Of a stretch of DNA of 64,000 bases, positions 60,318-64,000 are shown piece by piece (position 1 is the first letter of the stretch; each line of letters begins with the position of its first letter). This stretch comes from Thermoflexus sp. Its GTDB lineage: Bacteria > Chloroflexota > Anaerolineae > Aggregatilineales > Aggregatilineaceae. The notes below the pieces were generated by a model that saw nothing but the letters and a program-made list of their open reading frames with translations, made no database searches and was not told the DNA's origin. The stretch covers positions 87,373 through 151,372 of the forward strand of contig DYGX01000003.1 in the NCBI GenBank assembly GCA_020724465.1. Direction: 5' to 3'. The position numbers and the translations under genes were made by a program.

Positions 60318-61265
60318 TCACTCGCCTCGATCCAGTGCGCTGATGGCGTCCCGCACGACCTGCGCGCTGGCCCGCAGCTTCTCTGTTTCCTCGGGGCTGA
60401 GCGGAAACGGGCAGGTGGACAGCACCCCTCTGCCGCCTACCAGGTTCGGCAGGGAAACCGTCACGTCCTGCACGCCGACCACCTCGTCCATTGGCGTGCA
60501 GACCGTCAAAATCGCGCGCTGGTCGCGCAGGATGACGTTCACGATCTGCGCAATCGCGCTCCCGACGCCGTAATACGTCGCCCCTTTGCCCTCGATGATG
60601 CTGTAAGCGGCACGCCGGACCTGCTGATCGATGCGCGCTTTGACCTCATCGTCAACCACCTGCGACTCCGTCACGCAAAATTCTTCGAGCGGAATGCCGC
60701 CAATCCCCACCTCGGACCAGGCGAGCACTTCCGAATCACCGTGCTCGCCCAGCACGTAGGCGTGCACGTGGTGGGCGTCCACGCCCAGATGCCGGCCCAG
60801 CAGCGACCGAAAACGCGCCGTGTCGAGCGTGGTGCCGGTGCCGATCACACGGCTGCTCGGCACGCCAAACGCCGCCGCATAACGCGCTGTCAGATGCGTC
60901 ATGACATCGACCGGATTGGTCGCCACCACCAGAACAGCGTTCGGCGCGTGTTCGAGCACCTTCGGAACCACATCCTGAAACACCGCCGCGTTGCGCCCCA
61001 GAAGTTGCAGGCGCGTCTCGCCGGGCTTCTGCCCCACCCCCGCGCTGATCACTACGACGGCAGCGTTCTGCAGATCTGCGTAGCCCCCCGCTCGCACCTG
61101 AAGCGGATGCGCGAACGGGACGGCGTGCGAAATATCGTCGGCCTCTGCCTGCGCGCGCGCCGTGTTAAGATCGACCATCACGATCTCGCGCCCCACCCCG
61201 CGCATCACCAGCGCGTAGGCCGCCGTCGCGCCGACCAAACCGCTGCCTACAATCCCGATCTTCAT
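60318..61265 (-). CDS. ldh: L-lactate dehydrogenase
   Basis: The 315-aa NAD-dependent enzyme interconverts pyruvate and L-lactate. The start is the ATG at 61265, 6 bp after GGAGG. It has the NAD loop [19 protein letters not shown] and the active-site loop [19 protein letters not shown], in which Gln precedes KPGE as in lactate rather than malate dehydrogenases. [38 protein letters not shown] and the catalytic His in [15 protein letters not shown] complete the site. The length is typical. The substrate call rests on the loop Gln. The 154-bp spacer 60164-60317 shows no clear feature. Confidence 0.95.
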   Translation of the reverse strand: MKIGIVGSGLVGATAAYALVMRGVGREIVMVDLNTARAQAEADDISHAVPFAHPLQVRAGGYADLQNAAVVVISAGVGQKPGETRLQLLGRNAAVFQDVVPKVLEHAPNAVLVVATNPVDVMTHLTARYAAAFGVPSSRVIGTGTTLDTARFRSLLGRHLGVDAHHVHAYVLGEHGDSEVLAWSEVGIGGIPLEEFCVTESQVVDDEVKARIDQQVRRAAYSIIEGKGATYYGVGSAIAQIVNVILRDQRAILTVCTPMDEVVGVQDVTVSLPNLVGGRGVLSTCPFPLSPEETEKLRASAQVVRDAISALDRGE

Positions 61266-61392
61266 AGGGGCCTCCCTGTGGTCTGTCACCGGCGGGTCAG
61301 ATTACCATCTTGATTCTGACGGAATCGCGAGTCGAAAGCAACCGATCTGCCCGTAGGCCAATAGTCCTCAAGCGCGCGCGGGTTGACCGGCT

Positions 61393-61398
61393 TATAAT
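61393..61398 (+). promoter_or_regulatory. candidate -10 of the redoxin-like lipoprotein gene
   Basis: A perfect TATAAT, 43 bp before the ATG. The TTGACC at 61383-61388 is too close to serve as its -35, and no box lies at the right distance. Confidence 0.45.
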
Positions 61399-61440
61399 GA
61401 AAGCAGCGTCCCGGCGGTACCCGAGAGGTGTGTCTGTGCC

Positions 61441-62229
61441 ATGCTGAACCTTGCAAACCCGGCTCTGCGCAGCGTCCTGGCGCTGAGCCTGATCGCCGTG
61501 CTGGCCCTGATCGCGTCGTGCAGCGGGGCGGATTCGCCCCCGGAACCGGCACAGGCGCCTGCCCTCTCCCCCATTTCACCGGCAGGCGCCCAACCCACCC
61601 GCACCCCCTGGCCGACCGTCTGGCCGACCGATACGCCGCGCCCGGCCACACCCTATCCCACCCCGGACCTGACGTCCCGCACTGAAGAGCCGCTCGACAA
61701 CTTCATCATGCCGGGTGCCTGGCTCAACGCCCCATTCACCGACATCGACGGGGCGCAGCGCACACTGGCGGACTATGCGGGCCGGCTGGTAATCGTGCAT
61801 ACCCTGGCGGCAGGCTGCGACCTGTGCATAGACCAGCAGCGGATGCTCGCCCAGGCCATTCAGGATCGCTACGATATCAACGTGCTGCCCGATGCGGTGT
61901 ATCTCGCCCTGGGAGTCGAACCCGGCGAGACACCGGCCCTGATTGAATCCGTGGTGCGCGAACGGCTCGGCGAGCAGTGGGCCACCATCGAGCTGGTGCA
62001 CCAGGATGACGTCGCCGGAGACTACATCACCGGGCTGGCGTCCGACGCGCTGCGACGCGAGCTGGAGCGCGCGTTTGGCAGCGGGGCTGTGGACCCGCTG
62101 GCGCAGACTGTGATCGTGGTCGAGCCGGACGGGCTGGCGCACCTGACGACCGAGGGATTGGTGGACTGGCGCGAGCTGCGCGACGTGATCACCGCCTATG
62201 GCTTTCCGCCCGAATCGCCCTCGCCCTGA
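61441..62229 (+). CDS. redoxin-like lipoprotein with a CDLC motif
   Basis: The protein is 262 aa. A lipoprotein signal peptide ([17 protein letters not shown]) puts the lipidated Cys at residue 27. A Pro/Thr-rich linker of about 55 residues ([20 protein letters not shown]) is followed by a thioredoxin/AhpC-TSA-like domain: [20 protein letters not shown], then [20 protein letters not shown] with Cys126 and Cys129. [20 protein letters not shown] is near the end. The CxxC position matches SCO/redoxin proteins, so thiol chemistry or copper delivery outside the membrane is plausible. The pair CDLC is unusual and the fold call is moderate. Confidence 0.78.
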   Translation: MLNLANPALRSVLALSLIAVLALIASCSGADSPPEPAQAPALSPISPAGAQPTRTPWPTVWPTDTPRPATPYPTPDLTSRTEEPLDNFIMPGAWLNAPFTDIDGAQRTLADYAGRLVIVHTLAAGCDLCIDQQRMLAQAIQDRYDINVLPDAVYLALGVEPGETPALIESVVRERLGEQWATIELVHQDDVAGDYITGLASDALRRELERAFGSGAVDPLAQTVIVVEPDGLAHLTTEGLVDWRELRDVITAYGFPPESPSP

Positions 62230-62294
62230 CCCCGCCGCGGCTGACGCCCGACCGCCGTTTTCCAGACGAAACCAGCGATTCCGCGACGGTGTAT

Positions 62295-62323
62295 TTGGAC
62301 GCAGGCGCGGGTTGTAATACATT
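62295..62323 (+). promoter_or_regulatory. weak candidate promoter of the right-edge SH3 gene
   Basis: TTGGAC (62295-62300), a 17-bp spacer and TACATT (62318-62323), about 80 bp before the ATG. Both boxes deviate from consensus. Confidence 0.35.
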
Positions 62324-62402
62324 CGATAGAAGAGGAAATGACTCACAATACCGTTTGCGCGACAGATCTTATGTGGGGATTGCGACCTGGTTAGGAGGAC
62401 GT

Positions 62403-64000
62403 ATGGGACGCGTGGAGCGCGACCGCCGCGGGGTGTGGCTGGTGCTGCTGGTTATCGGCATGGTGGTGCTGGCAGCGCTCGCCTGCAACCTGTCGGGCGG
62501 CGACGAAGCGGAAGAAGAAACGGGCACGCCGAGTGCCGGGGCCGGTTTACCCACAGTTGAGATTCAGGCTCCGGAAAACGGCGCGCAGGTCCTGCGCGAC
62601 ACGGACGTGCTGATCTACGCCGTTGCACGGGATTCGCAGGGCGTGACGCGCGTCGAGCTAATGGTCGACAACTTCGTTGTCGCCTCGCAGGCGTCCCCCG
62701 AAGTTGAGCGCGGTGAGCGCGAGTTCGAAGTGCTGCTGCGCTGGCGCCCGACCAATGTCGGCCAGCAAAATCTGACGGTAGTTCCCTGGCGCGGAAACGT
62801 GCGCGGCGCCAGCACCACGCTGACGCTCAACGTCCGCGCGCGGGCATCCGAAATCACGCAGACGGCGGCGCCCACCCTACCCTTCCTGACGCCGACCCAG
62901 CTCGTAGATCGCACCTGCCGGGTGCAGGTCGCGGTGGGGGCGCTGAACGTCCGTTCCGGCCCCGGCCTGGTCTACGACACCATCGACCGGGTGACAATCG
63001 GCCAGTCGCTGACCGTCATTGGCCGCCAGCTTTATCCGGACCCGTGGTGGCAGATCTTCCACAATGGCCGCGTCGGCTGGGTGAGCGGCTACTACGTGAA
63101 CCAGACCGGCGACTGCACCACCATCGGCATCGCTCTACCCCCGCCCACGCCCACGCTGCGCGCAAACGTGACGCCGCCAACGGTTCCGCCAACCAACACG
63201 CCGCTGCCGCCCACGCCCACGCCGATCATCCCCACGCCGCTGCCCGGCACGCCCACGCCCACGGCGACGGTCGAGCCGTGCCGGGTGCGAATCACAACCA
63301 ACGGGCTGCCGGTCTACAGCGGACCCGGCACCAACTACACGCGCATGACGATTCTCTCGGCGGGTCAGGAGTTCTTCGTGATCGCCCGCGATCCGGGCCT
63401 GCGCTGGTGGCAGATCGCCATCGCCGGGACCTATGGCTGGGTCGACGCGCAGTTCACGGCGCTGGTCGGCTTTTGCCAGTTCGTGCCCATCGGCGCGATC
63501 CCACCCACACCGACCTTCACGCCATCCAGCACTATCACGCCGCTGCCGACCATCACGCCGTCCGTGACGCCGTCCAGCACCGCTACCTGGACACCGACCT
63601 TCACGGCGACACCGACCGCTACCTTTACGCCCACGGATACGCCGACGGGCACGCTGCCGCCAACCGATACGCCAACCGACACGCCTACGGCAACCCCGAC
63701 GGAAACCCCGACGCCGACGGCCACCTGGACGGACACGCCGACGATCACGCCCACGCCGACCGATACGCCGACCGGCACGCTGACGCCGACGGACACGCCG
63801 ACCATCACGCCCACGCCGACGGATACACCAACCGAAACGCCGACGCCGACCGCCACCGAGATTCCGAACACGCCGCCGGTGATCGCGCCGATCCCCGATC
63901 TGGAGATGGTCGCGGGCGACGAGCGGCAGGTTCCGATCAGCGCCACCGACCCGGACGGGGACAGCCTGACGCTGCTGGCCCAGTCCGGCGACGAGAACGT
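62403..64000 (+). CDS. exported SH3-domain protein with Thr-Pro-rich stalk, C-terminus missing
   Basis: The frame opens with ATG at 62403, 4 bp after AGGAGG, and is still open at the right edge (532 codons). A single N-terminal hydrophobic segment ([18 protein letters not shown]) ends in a Cys that may be lipidated, though the box is not canonical. Next come an Ig/Big-like region ([20 protein letters not shown]), a first SH3 unit ([20 protein letters not shown]), a short Pro/Thr linker and a second SH3 unit ([20 protein letters not shown]). A Thr-Pro-rich stalk of about 120 residues (63500-63860) is followed by a cadherin-like start ([20 protein letters not shown]). It is probably a surface protein on a long flexible stalk. 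Confidence 0.85.
   Translation, partial: MGRVERDRRGVWLVLLVIGMVVLAALACNLSGGDEAEEETGTPSAGAGLPTVEIQAPENGAQVLRDTDVLIYAVARDSQGVTRVELMVDNFVVASQASPEVERGEREFEVLLRWRPTNVGQQNLTVVPWRGNVRGASTTLTLNVRARASEITQTAAPTLPFLTPTQLVDRTCRVQVAVGALNVRSGPGLVYDTIDRVTIGQSLTVIGRQLYPDPWWQIFHNGRVGWVSGYYVNQTGDCTTIGIALPPPTPTLRANVTPPTVPPTNTPLPPTPTPIIPTPLPGTPTPTATVEPCRVRITTNGLPVYSGPGTNYTRMTILSAGQEFFVIARDPGLRWWQIAIAGTYGWVDAQFTALVGFCQFVPIGAIPPTPTFTPSSTITPLPTITPSVTPSSTATWTPTFTATPTATFTPTDTPTGTLPPTDTPTDTPTATPTETPTPTATWTDTPTITPTPTDTPTGTLTPTDTPTITPTPTDTPTETPTPTATEIPNTPPVIAPIPDLEMVAGDERQVPISATDPDGDSLTLLAQSGDEN
63500..63862 (+). repeat. ACG/CCG-rich low-complexity repeat coding for a Thr-Pro stalk
   Basis: Short repeats of ACGCCG, ACGCCCACGCCGACC and GATACGCCGACC recur in frame over about 360 bp, encoding T-P-T-x-T-P runs. 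They are imperfect but close enough for slippage or recombination to change the stalk length. Confidence 0.8.

Noticed and set aside
63431..63946. Minus-strand frame coding for Gly-Val-Ser repeats
   Set aside because: It is the complement of the Thr-Pro stalk repeats of the plus-strand SH3 protein; the apparent repeat protein is a by-product.

Overview
The window is a GC-rich, densely packed bacterial chromosome segment. It most resembles a Chloroflexota genome of the Anaerolineae type. That is an inference from gene content: two DUF4397 surface proteins, bacterial SH3 proteins with Thr-Pro-rich linkers, a short-loop cytochrome bd oxidase, and an rpsF-ssb-rpsR cluster with no rplI behind it. 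No rRNA, CRISPR array, insertion sequence or prophage was found. Promoters mostly look like sigma-70 sites (TTGnnn, 16-17 bp, TATAAT or TACAAT), and many gene ends carry perfect hairpins.

Layout. 0-4 kb: a truncated unknown gene, a small conserved protein and a large FtsX-type ABC permease. 4.1-10.3 kb: alaS, a baseplate-J-like membrane protein, ruvX and mltG, an alaS-ruvX-mltG neighbourhood also known in Firmicutes; a striking 10-bp periodic repeat lies just after alaS. 10.4-13.2 kb: a DUF4342 protein, pyrimidine-nucleoside phosphorylase and a membrane-anchored DsbA-like oxidoreductase. 13.3-21.6 kb: a DUF4397/SH3 surface protein, S-adenosylhomocysteine hydrolase with an acetyltransferase and an adenosine-kinase-like PfkB gene, a degenerate CpaF-like ATPase and a HEAT-repeat protein. 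21.9-27.9 kb: cydAB facing cydDC, a complete cytochrome bd set. 28-31.4 kb: a HAD phosphatase, a small heat-shock protein and a DUF4397 lipoprotein.

31.4-50.9 kb is dominated by surface glycan functions: rmd and gmd (GDP-rhamnose synthesis), a GT2 and a GT4 glycosyltransferase, two tandem DUF2142-like membrane proteins, a YfhO-like membrane protein, an O-antigen-ligase-like protein and a methyltransferase. Interspersed are TatD, a degenerate SDR, a secreted CocE-type hydrolase, a Met-rich secreted protein and a flavodoxin-fold reductase. 50.9-57.7 kb: a divergent TrmB-like methyltransferase, a metallophosphatase, a SIMPL protein, rpsF-ssb-rpsR, a PpiC foldase and a multi-pass membrane protein. 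58-64 kb: class I fructose-bisphosphatase, tRNA-Pro(GGG), a purine-type phosphoribosyltransferase, a small basic protein, L-lactate dehydrogenase, a redoxin-like lipoprotein and a truncated SH3 surface protein running off the right edge.

The clearest unexplained structure is the decanucleotide array at 6821-7010, in which the same 10-mer family appears first in one orientation and then in the other. Other leads are the glycan assembly block, the degenerate CpaF-like ATPase, a 16-bp element shared by two promoters, and several enzymes that have lost canonical motifs.
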